From assembly GCF_014696825.1 (NCBI RefSeq), contig NZ_JACJQU010000017.1, positions 61,100 through 125,099 of the forward strand: a DNA stretch of 64,000 nt, given 5' to 3'. Positions 57,117 to 64,000 of the stretch are shown piece after piece. A program made the position numbers and the translations under genes. The stretch's first letter is position 1, and each line of letters begins with the position of its first letter. Below the pieces are notes generated by a model, which saw nothing but the letters and a program-made list of their open reading frames with translations, made no database searches and was not told where the DNA came from. Source of the DNA: Anabaena sphaerica FACHB-251. GTDB lineage: Bacteria; Cyanobacteriota; Cyanobacteriia; Cyanobacteriales; Nostocaceae.

Positions 57117-57633
57117 GAATATCGTTAAACGCCCAATCTAGACAAGATCCACTTCACAGAAGCATTGTAAAAATTAAAACTGGTCAGTGGTCAGTGGTCA
57201 GTGGTCAATGGTCAGTGGTCAGTGGTCAGTGGCAAAACTGTTACCCATTACCCGTTACCACTGCCCAATTGGTGAGGGCTAGAAAGCACCTGTCCAGATA
57301 TTAACCTAAAAAAGACCTTGGTAAGTTTAGGTACTGCTGATGCTTGATAAATCTCAAAAAATTTTTAACTGAACATCTCGATGAGTATTTTCTATGTCCA
57401 GCATCTCTCAATGCTCATCAAAGCATAAATTAGTTGAAAATCCTCAGTTTCCAGCCTTGACTTCAGAGTTAGAATGTATAAATTTATAAGGATTTGGTAA
57501 TTGGGGATTGGTGATAGGGAAAAGGCAAGAGGCAAGAGGCAAGAGGATGTTATTCTCTCCATCTCCCCAGTACCCGATCCCTTCCACAGTCGTCAGTTCT
57601 GCAAATCTAGACCAGTATAGGGAAATTTGGCTC
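57117..57633. promoter_or_regulatory. Divergent intergenic region with heptamer array
   Basis: About 517 bp between the histidine kinase and the debranching-type gene, holding seven GGTCAGT units (57182-57230), AGGCAAG units near 57524-57546 and promoters for both genes, none of which I can pinpoint. Confidence 0.5.
57182..57230. repeat. Heptamer array GGTCAGT x7
   Basis: Seven contiguous 7-bp units, one with a substitution (GGTCAAT), about 65 bp upstream of the histidine kinase start. Confidence 0.92.
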
Positions 57634-59910
57634 ATGACACCGGATACGTTGATCACCCCAGATAAAATCGTCCTAGATGGAAAAACTTTCATTTCCGCAG
57701 AAAACATACCTATTCCAGAATGGGCTTGTGTTGTCAGTGAAAGACCACAGCCAACTTTGACGGTTAAAGATGATGATTTGTTTTTGGTGACAGATACGAT
57801 GGGGAACATTTCCGGTTGTTCCCTTGAGGATGGTGGTCCCAGTATGGGGCTGTTTTGTGCTGATACCCGGTTTTTAAGTCGTCTAGAGTTGCAGATTAAT
57901 GGGCGATCGCCTGTTTTGTTGAGTAGCACTGCTGACAAAGGTTTTGCGCTCTCAGTTTTGTGTACTAATCCGAAAATTGATGATTACCTCAATGCCGATA
58001 CTATTGGCATTCGTCGAGAAATAGTACTCAACGGCGCACTTTTTGAAGAAATAGAAATTGCTAACTACAGCACCACCAGTATCACTTTTGAACTCAGTCT
58101 CAGCTTTGATGCTGATTTTGTGGATTTATTTGAAGTCCGGGGTTATAGCCGCAAAAAACGGGGTAAATTATTACGGTTAGTAGAGCCAACACACTTAGAA
58201 GAAACAGGTGATGGTGTTGTACCCCCAGCCACTCAATCACATGGGGAAGAATCCCTCATACTGGCTTATCAAGGTTTAGATGGTGCGGTGATGGAATCCC
58301 GGATACAATTCCAGCATCAACTACCAGATTATTTCCAAGGTTACACTGCGATTTGGCGGTTAGAGTTAGCTTCTCACGAAACTAAAAAGCTGGGTTATCG
58401 GTTGCAGAAGTTAACCAATAATCAGCCCAGTTCTGGTGTGAGTGCTGCTACTACGTTGGCACAAGCAAAAGCTTCTGAGTTGATGGAAGAGCAAAATTGG
58501 GTACAACAAATTACCCGCATTAGCTCAGATAAAAGTCTTTTCAATCGAGTGATTGAAAGGGCTGAAGAAGATATGTATTTGTTACGCCAATCTTTTGGCA
58601 AGTATAAAACTGTTTCGGCTGGTGTACCTTGGTTTTCAACATTGTTTGGGCGGGATTCTATTATTACCGCTTCCCAAACTTTGATGTTAAATCCCCAAAT
58701 TGCTCAAGAAACTTTGATGCTATTGGCAGCATATCAAGGTCAAGAGGAAGACGAGTGGCGGGAAGAAGAACCAGGCAAGATTTTACACGAATTACGGATG
58801 GGAGAACTAGCACGCTGTCAAGAAATTCCCCATACACCTTATTACGGAACAGTTGATGCAACTCCTCTATGGTTGATGTTGTATGCTGACTACTATTCTT
58901 GGACTCATGATCAAGAAACTTTAGAGCAACTTTGGCACAATGCTTTAGCGGCAATGGATTGGATTGATCGGAATCTCCAAAAAACAGGCTATCTCAGCTA
59001 TGCTCGTAAATCAAAAGGTGGTTTGATTAACCAAGGTTGGAAAGATTCTGGCGATTGTATTGTTAACCGCAAAGGAGAATTAGCTAAAGGGGCGATCGCT
59101 CTTTGTGAGGTGCAAGCTTATGTCTATGCTGCCAAAATTAAATTATCAGAAATTGCTAAGGTGAAAAAACGCCTAGATTTAGCAGAAACTTGGTTAGAAG
59201 AAGCTAAAAATCTCAGAGTTAGATTTAACAAAGATTTTTGGATTGAGGATCAAGATTTTTGTGCTTTGGCTTTAGATGGTGAAGGAAATCAAGTAGATAG
59301 TATTACTTCTAATCCTGGACATTGTTTATCTTTGGGAATTTTTACCCCAGAAAAAGCATACAGCGTAGCAGAAAGATTGCGAGCGCCTGATATGTTTAAT
59401 GGTTGGGGAATTAGAACTTTAAGTAGTTTGTCACCAGCTTATAATCCCATGGGTTATCACATTGGTTCTGTCTGGCCGCATGATAATTCTTTGATTGCGA
59501 TGGGATTGCGATCTTTGGGTTTGATTGATCAAGCTTTGGAATTATTCCAAGGTTTGTTTAATATGACTTCTCAGCAATCTTATCAACGTCCACCAGAACT
59601 ATTTTGCGGTTATGAAATGAATGGGGATAATGCTCCTGTACAGTATCCTGTTGCTTGTACACCCCAAGCTTGGGCTACGGGTAGTGTCTTTCAATTATTG
59701 CAAATGATGGTGAATTTAGTTCCAGACGCACAAAATAATTGTTTGCGAATTATTGACCCCGCTTTGCCAGAATCAATCAATCGTTTATCGTTGCACAATT
59801 TGCGTGTTGGTGGGACTATTTTGGATTTGGAATTTGAGCGAGTTGGTAGCACTACCGCTTGTCGAGTTGCAAAAAAACGGGGTAATTTGCGCGTGGTGAT
59901 TGAAGCTTAA
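57634..59910 (+). CDS. Amylo-alpha-1,6-glucosidase / glycogen-debranching-type protein
   Basis: The 758-residue protein has an N-terminal glycogen-debranching domain (SMGLFCADTRFLSRLELQIN, about residues 60-260) and a C-terminal (alpha/alpha)6 GDE_C-type catalytic domain with FSTLFGRDSIITASQTL, WGIRTLSSLSPAYNPMGYH and GSVWPHDNSLIAMGL. These match cyanobacterial proteins called amylo-alpha-1,6-glucosidase; real substrate not proven, and a role other than glycogen is possible. The start at 57634 is chosen since upstream codons translate repeat sequence (57508-57600) without similarity. No signal peptide is seen. Confidence 0.87.
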   Translation: MTPDTLITPDKIVLDGKTFISAENIPIPEWACVVSERPQPTLTVKDDDLFLVTDTMGNISGCSLEDGGPSMGLFCADTRFLSRLELQINGRSPVLLSSTADKGFALSVLCTNPKIDDYLNADTIGIRREIVLNGALFEEIEIANYSTTSITFELSLSFDADFVDLFEVRGYSRKKRGKLLRLVEPTHLEETGDGVVPPATQSHGEESLILAYQGLDGAVMESRIQFQHQLPDYFQGYTAIWRLELASHETKKLGYRLQKLTNNQPSSGVSAATTLAQAKASELMEEQNWVQQITRISSDKSLFNRVIERAEEDMYLLRQSFGKYKTVSAGVPWFSTLFGRDSIITASQTLMLNPQIAQETLMLLAAYQGQEEDEWREEEPGKILHELRMGELARCQEIPHTPYYGTVDATPLWLMLYADYYSWTHDQETLEQLWHNALAAMDWIDRNLQKTGYLSYARKSKGGLINQGWKDSGDCIVNRKGELAKGAIALCEVQAYVYAAKIKLSEIAKVKKRLDLAETWLEEAKNLRVRFNKDFWIEDQDFCALALDGEGNQVDSITSNPGHCLSLGIFTPEKAYSVAERLRAPDMFNGWGIRTLSSLSPAYNPMGYHIGSVWPHDNSLIAMGLRSLGLIDQALELFQGLFNMTSQQSYQRPPELFCGYEMNGDNAPVQYPVACTPQAWATGSVFQLLQMMVNLVPDAQNNCLRIIDPALPESINRLSLHNLRVGGTILDLEFERVGSTTACRVAKKRGNLRVVIEA

Positions 59911-60439
59911 ATTTTGTTTGATTTTCCAGTAGATAGATCTCCGACTTCTTCAAGAAGTCGGGGATCTGGGTAATTGAACGCAGATAAACGCAGATAAACG
60001 CAGATTGTGTTAAAAACATCCTGTTAATCCTTTAATCCTGGACATCCTGTATCCCTGATGGGAGGCGTATGACTCCTACGTCTTCACGCAAGCTATAGCC
60101 ATCCATTTCTGACAAAAGGATAAAAATATAACTTTATCAATAATTCATATAAATTCCGGCAAATTACCGAGAAACACCGATTACACTTACAACTGCCTGT
60201 AAAGCAACAATGACAAGGGATTGAACAAACCTCATGTTGTTTTATTCATGTTGAGTCACTGCCATAACAAGCGTTTAGATAGAATTTATGTGACAATTTT
60301 TACGTTCTTATAAATAAAGTTACAGTTACTCAACAAATGAAATTCACTAACTCTTTAATATAAAGCAGATATACTTCTATACTTGCTCACATAGAATGAT
60401 AGGTAACAAATCTATTAATCTTTACATAAAGAAGCATCT
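59911..60439. other. Intergenic cluster of dispersed repeats
   Basis: This 529-bp gap holds a near-perfect palindrome (59935-59967), three ACGCAGATAA-type units (59979-60005) and an ATCCTGTTAATCCTTTAATC repeat (60027-60055) in close succession, then AT-rich sequence with GTTACAG and TATAAA-like motifs before the next gene. No gene is visible. Confidence 0.6.
59935..59967. repeat. Palindromic repeat, second copy
   Basis: AGATCTCCGACTTCTT with its complement AAGAAGTCGGGGATCT; it differs from the copy at 52009-52041 at only a few bases. It follows the debranching gene by 24 bp. Confidence 0.85.
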
Positions 60440-62743
60440 ATGTTTGAGCTATCTTTTTACTCTCAACAAGGGGCAATTTCTACCCCCCACAACCATCAGG
60501 GTTTCGGCGATTTTCAAGATCCTTTATATGTCCTAAATTCCTCTGGTTCTTCTCAATTACTTGCTGATACGCAACTGATTATTAATACTGTTATTCAGTC
60601 AATTGATGCAACTAAAGATATCCTGACTGGACTAAATAGCAATTCTCAAATTGATGGAATCTTGAATGTTGCTTTTGGTCAAGATTATCAAACAGATTTG
60701 GCTGATGAAATACTTCAACATTTAGCGCAAAATAATTTTACTAATGCACCAGAGATCAAATTAGTATCTGGTCAAAATTTTAATGGTGCTTATGCTAAGG
60801 AAACAAATACTATTTATCTATCTCAGGAATTTGTAGCGGCTAATTTGGGTAATCTTGGTACTGTTACAGGAGTGTTATTAGAGGAGTTTGGGCATTATAT
60901 AGATGGTCAAATTAATGTGCTAGATGCTGCTGGGGATGAAGGGAATATTTTATCGCGGTTGTTGCAGGGGCAAAGTATTAGTGGTGCGGAATTATTATCA
61001 CTTAAACTTGAGGATGATCATGATTTTCTAGTTGTTGATGGGTTGAGTGTTGGAATTGAGAAAAACGATAGTCTCAGTACCGCTGAAAATTTGGGAACAC
61101 TTGGCTACGCTAGTTATGGCAAAAGCGGTTGGGTAGGTGGTAATGTACCTAATGATTATTATCGCTTTCAGATTAATGGATTAACTAAAGTTTCCCTAAA
61201 TCTAGTTAATCTCCAATCTGATGTAGATATCAAGCTCTTAGGTGCTGATAAAAAGATGATTTATTCCTCTACTAAGAGCGGTACTTCTAATGAGAGTATT
61301 TCTAGTCAATTAGCTGCTGGTACTTACTATATCCATGTTTATTCTTATAGTGGTAATAGTAACTATAATTTAGGCATTAATACCATGCTAGGTCGTCTTA
61401 ATCCTTCAACTGATGTAGATGGCGATGGAAAAGCTGATGCTATTGTTTCCAATGATAATGGGGTAACAGTAAGACGTTCAACAGGTACAGGGTTCTCTGG
61501 TAATGAAACATGGACGGAAATTGGTTATAGCGGAACTAAGGGAGCTTGGTTTGCAGATGTAACAGGAGATGGAAGAGCCGATGCTATCGTTTCTAACGCA
61601 GATGGAATTTATGTTAGACGTTCGGATGGAACAAAATTTTTACCTAATGAGAAATGGACAGAAATCGGTTACGGTGGAACTTATGGAACATGGTTTGCGG
61701 ACGTAACAGGAGACGGAAGGGCTGATGCCATTGTTTCTAATGCAGATGGAATCTATGTTAGACGTGCAAGTTCAGATGGAACAAGATTTTTACCCAATGA
61801 GAAATGGACGGAAATTGGTTACAGTGGAACTCAAGGAACATTCTTTGCTGATGTAACAGGGGATGGAAAAGCTGATGCTATTGTTTCTAATAACAACTGG
61901 GTAACTGTGAGACGTTCAACAGGTACAGGTTTTTCTGGTAATGAAAGATGGACTGATATTGGTTACGGAGGTACTAATGGTGCCTGGTATGAGGATGCAA
62001 CAGGGGATGGAAAAGCTGATGCTATCGTTTCTAATGCAGATGGAATTTATGTTAGACGTTCAACAGGTACAGGGTTCTCTGGTAATGAGAAATGGACGGA
62101 AATTGGTTATGGAGGTACTCAAGGAACATTCTTTGGCGATGTAACAGGGGATGGAAAAGCTGATGCTATCGTTTCTAATATTAATTGGGTAACTGTGAGA
62201 CGTTCAACAGGTATAGGGTTTTCTGGTAATGAACAATGGACAGAAATTGGTTATGGGGGAACTAAAGGAACATTTATTGGTAAGGTTAGAGCCGATTTTT
62301 CTCCCATTACTAGAGCCGAATATCTAACTCGCTTGTATCGTAATTCATCTAGTGGTTTTAGTGGAGCAAGTGCATCAAGATTCTATGAAGATAATTTATC
62401 TCATGGAGCGATTGATTCTACAGATAATCAGGGGAGTTACAATGTCTATTCTCTAGTTGGTGGACAAATTAAGTTTATTGGAGAGGATAGCAATCGTGGT
62501 AAATATATTGATGTTTGGAACAATATTTTGCAAAGAACATTCCGTTACCTTCACTTTGATTCATTTAACCCTAATTTAAGATTGGGTTCTTATATTTCTC
62601 AAGGCGACTGGTTAGGAATTGAAGGAAATACTGGATATTCATTTGGTCGCCATACTCATATTGAATCAAGGTTAACCAATGGTACAAGAGAAAATCCATT
62701 AATTACGCTTGGAAGAGCAAAAGGACTGGGATTAATTATTTAG
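60440..62743 (+). CDS. Large multidomain protein: metallopeptidase-like, PPC, FG-GAP repeats, M23
   Basis: The 767-residue protein has four parts. (1) residues 1-205: a domain with VLLEEFGHYIDGQINV at 145-160, a Zn-peptidase-like helix typical of cyanobacterial surface proteins. (2) about 210-320: pre-peptidase C-terminal beta domain (TAENLGTLGYASYGKSGWVG). (3) 325-614: six 48-residue FG-GAP-type repeats, each with a DxxGDGxAD calcium-binding motif. (4) 620-767: an M23 peptidase-like domain with SHGAID, YLHFDS and HTHIES supplying His/Asp/His/His zinc residues. No classical signal peptide is visible, but such proteins are usually secreted by type I systems. Probable extracellular cell-wall-active or adhesion protein. 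Confidence 0.8.
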   Translation: MFELSFYSQQGAISTPHNHQGFGDFQDPLYVLNSSGSSQLLADTQLIINTVIQSIDATKDILTGLNSNSQIDGILNVAFGQDYQTDLADEILQHLAQNNFTNAPEIKLVSGQNFNGAYAKETNTIYLSQEFVAANLGNLGTVTGVLLEEFGHYIDGQINVLDAAGDEGNILSRLLQGQSISGAELLSLKLEDDHDFLVVDGLSVGIEKNDSLSTAENLGTLGYASYGKSGWVGGNVPNDYYRFQINGLTKVSLNLVNLQSDVDIKLLGADKKMIYSSTKSGTSNESISSQLAAGTYYIHVYSYSGNSNYNLGINTMLGRLNPSTDVDGDGKADAIVSNDNGVTVRRSTGTGFSGNETWTEIGYSGTKGAWFADVTGDGRADAIVSNADGIYVRRSDGTKFLPNEKWTEIGYGGTYGTWFADVTGDGRADAIVSNADGIYVRRASSDGTRFLPNEKWTEIGYSGTQGTFFADVTGDGKADAIVSNNNWVTVRRSTGTGFSGNERWTDIGYGGTNGAWYEDATGDGKADAIVSNADGIYVRRSTGTGFSGNEKWTEIGYGGTQGTFFGDVTGDGKADAIVSNINWVTVRRSTGIGFSGNEQWTEIGYGGTKGTFIGKVRADFSPITRAEYLTRLYRNSSSGFSGASASRFYEDNLSHGAIDSTDNQGSYNVYSLVGGQIKFIGEDSNRGKYIDVWNNILQRTFRYLHFDSFNPNLRLGSYISQGDWLGIEGNTGYSFGRHTHIESRLTNGTRENPLITLGRAKGLGLII
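61412..62282 (+). repeat. Six near-identical coding repeats of about 144 bp
   Basis: In-frame repeats of 48 (one of 50) codons, each with the core DVTGDGKADAIVSN and WTEIGYGGT, run from 61412 to about 62282. Many bases are identical between units, so they are open to recombination and copy-number change. Confidence 0.9.
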
Positions 62744-62819
62744 TGAATTAAAGAATTAATAGCTGCTTATGTAGCCAGAGAATAGAGAGTGATTGCTCCT
62801 CTCAAATCAATGAATAATT

Positions 62820-62848
62820 GTAGGGGTTTAGCAATGCTAAACCCCTAC
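62820..62848. repeat. Perfect 14-bp palindrome after the M23 gene
   Basis: GTAGGGGTTTAGCA and its exact complement are separated by one base. It lies 77 bp downstream of the M23-type gene, with GTTTT after the second arm, and may terminate its transcript. Confidence 0.8.
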
Positions 62849-62979
62849 GTTTTAGGTATGGTTTGTGAATGATGAGATAGCGTTTTTTGGAGGATGGGAG
62901 AAAGTAATCGCGTTTCTTTGGTTATGGAGAATGAAGTGCGATCGGAGTATAATGTAAGTAGCTTTTCACCCATCTTTAT

Positions 62980-63264
62980 ATGACATTAACAGAAATTTTA
63001 CCCTCACTGCAAAAATTATCTCATCAAGAAAAAATCAAAGCAATTCAATTTTTAGCCACAGAATTAGCTAAAGAAGAAGAAAATTTAGCAGCAGAATCAT
63101 TTGAATATGGTGAGATAAATCCAGAATTAAATTTTCAAACTCTCACGGAAACAGAAATGATTGAGCAAAGTAAATCTGCTTTAGAAACCTACCTGCGTAC
63201 AGGTTCAGGAGTCAAACATGAAAAAGTTAAAAAATGGGCAAATAGTTTAGGAAATCAACAATAA
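62980..63264 (+). CDS. Putative antitoxin of a ParE-type pair
   Basis: The 94-residue protein MTLTEILPSLQKLSHQEKIK, with LATELAKEEENLAAESFEYG, is acidic in the middle. It is directly upstream (5-bp gap) of a ParE/RelE-like toxin gene, the normal order for antitoxin and toxin. I do not recognise a named DNA-binding fold in it; the call rests on position, size and charge. Confidence 0.7.
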   Translation: MTLTEILPSLQKLSHQEKIKAIQFLATELAKEEENLAAESFEYGEINPELNFQTLTETEMIEQSKSALETYLRTGSGVKHEKVKKWANSLGNQQ

Positions 63265-63269
63265 CACTA

Positions 63270-63560
63270 ATGTCTGAGATAGTTTGGACAGAAACAGCAA
63301 CTAATGACTTAAATCGTCATTACGATTTTCTATCAACCAATAATCCTGATGGAGCAGCACGCGCAGTACAAGCAATAGTTTCTGCTGGTGAAAGTCTACA
63401 ACAAAATCCACGACGCGGTGCAATTGTAGATGAAATAGCAGGACTACGAAAACTGTTAGTATCTTTTGGTAAATACGGTTTTATAATTCACTACGTTATT
63501 CTTGAAGATGATGTGATTATTTTACGCATCTATCACGGTCGAGAGAATAGACCTATTTAG
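63270..63560 (+). CDS. ParE/RelE-family toxin
   Basis: The 96-residue protein IVWTETATNDLNRHYDFLST, NPRRGAIVDEIAGLRKLLVS and DVIILRIYHGRENRP has the typical ParE/RelE features: N-terminal WTETA helix start, R-G-x-x-V middle and the basic YHGREN C-terminal end. Toxins of this group poison gyrase or cut mRNA; which one applies cannot be told. It pairs with the gene 5 bp upstream. Confidence 0.87.
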   Translation: MSEIVWTETATNDLNRHYDFLSTNNPDGAARAVQAIVSAGESLQQNPRRGAIVDEIAGLRKLLVSFGKYGFIIHYVILEDDVIILRIYHGRENRPI

Positions 63561-63581
63561 TCAAACTGTAATTGAATCCCT

Positions 63582-63848
63582 ATGTTAAACCTCACCAAAA
63601 TTCAAACCCTAGCTCAAGAATACAGTCCCCAGGAACTTTTTGCAGCTTTGGTATGGCAACGTCGCTTTAATGAGTTTAATGGGGAGGAGGTCATTAAGGA
63701 TCTTAGCGAAAATTCTCATCTATGGGCGAGTTTTTTGTTTACCAAACCGATTTTTGCACCAGATGAACATGGTTTAAGTTTTGGTGGTTTGGTGGATACT
63801 TTATTAGCAATGGCAAATTATCGCCCGATGCCAGAATCAAGTATTTAG
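63582..63848 (+). CDS. Small conserved protein, unknown function
   Basis: The 88-residue protein MLNLTKIQTLAQEYSPQELF, VWQRRFNEFNGEEVIKDLSE and GLSFGGLVDTLLAMANYRPM is soluble and mixed in charge. No family is recognised. It begins 21 bp after the toxin gene, so it may be part of the same transcript. 152 bp of gene-free AT-rich sequence follow to the window end. Confidence 0.6.
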   Translation: MLNLTKIQTLAQEYSPQELFAALVWQRRFNEFNGEEVIKDLSENSHLWASFLFTKPIFAPDEHGLSFGGLVDTLLAMANYRPMPESSI

Positions 63849-64000
63849 TTTAAATAACAAAAATATAGTCATATATAGTCAAATCTACTCATTTGTGTGA
63901 CAACGGAGAAATGAAACTATAGATTGAAAAGAAAAAACAAAAAAAGCGAGCGTATTGTTAAGCATCTGGAGTCACAATGAATGCTATTAGTTGAACGACA

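Noticed and set aside
57508..57633. N-terminal extension of the debranching-type protein
   Set aside because: It translates AGGCAAG repeats and spacer; family similarity begins after the ATG at 57634.

Overview
The window comes from a filamentous, heterocyst-forming-type cyanobacterium (Nostocales: Anabaena/Nostoc/Dolichospermum group). The evidence is oxygenic-phototroph genes (ndhN, psaD, sqdB/sqdX, ycf46, ycf35), frequent HIP1 octamers GCGATCGC, a GAF-GAF-PAS-cyclase-TPR adenylate cyclase of the Anabaena CyaB1 type, cyanobacterial ribosomal gene order, and many short tandem repeats with a 7-bp period (the STRR class of heterocystous cyanobacteria). The genus is an inference; no rRNA or marker gene for naming it is present.

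Layout. 1-580: ndhN on the minus strand. 581-19396: one long plus-strand ribosomal superoperon, rplC-rplD-rplW-rplB-rpsS-rplV-rpsC-rplP-rpmC-rpsQ-rplN-rplX-rplE-rpsH-rplF-rplR-rpsE-rplO-secY-adk-infA-rpmJ-rpsM-rpsK-rpoA-rplQ-truA-rplM-rpsI-rpmE-prfA, with a long leader before rplC, another before rpoA, and heptamer repeats in many spacers. 19645-21932: an AT-rich restriction-modification pair and a DUF29 remnant. 22035-30240: a membrane protein, an SGNH hydrolase, a MITE with intact target duplication, a secreted GHL10-type protein, two FHA-domain proteins (one fused to a flavoprotein), endonuclease V and an orphan C5 methyltransferase. 30473-38755: an Rpn/DUF4351-type protein, then the minus-strand envelope block purC-bamA-lpxC-fabZ-lpxA-lpxB. 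38756-46000: a repeat-rich spacer, a DUF7219-type protein, the adenylate cyclase, the sulfolipid pair sqdB-sqdX and a lipoprotein. 46237-48687: ribbon-helix-helix protein, Ycf46 AAA+ ATPase and Ycf35. 48817-52787: accessory genes, namely an AIPR-type phage-defence candidate, a retropepsin-like protease, a 2TM protein and an HNH endonuclease pair. 52840-57116: trpE, psaD and a DICT-GAF histidine kinase, all minus strand. 57634-63848: glycogen-debranching-type enzyme, a large FG-GAP/M23 metallopeptidase-like protein, a toxin-antitoxin pair and a small unknown gene.

How the genes work together. The first third makes the translation apparatus, RNA polymerase alpha, the Sec channel and release factor 1. 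The lpx/fabZ/bamA block builds the outer membrane. sqdB/sqdX supply thylakoid sulfolipid, and ndhN and psaD serve the photosynthetic electron chain. Between these core blocks sit small, AT-rich mobile or defensive cassettes (R-M system, orphan methyltransferase, AIPR, HNH pair, toxin-antitoxin). No tRNA, rRNA or CRISPR array and no complete insertion sequence was recognised.

The least-described material is the FHA-flavoprotein plus FHA-zinc-ribbon pair, the AIPR gene facing a DUF5678-like/retropepsin fusion, the RHH-Ycf46-Ycf35 set, and the way period-7 repeats fill ribosomal operon spacers up to the start codons.
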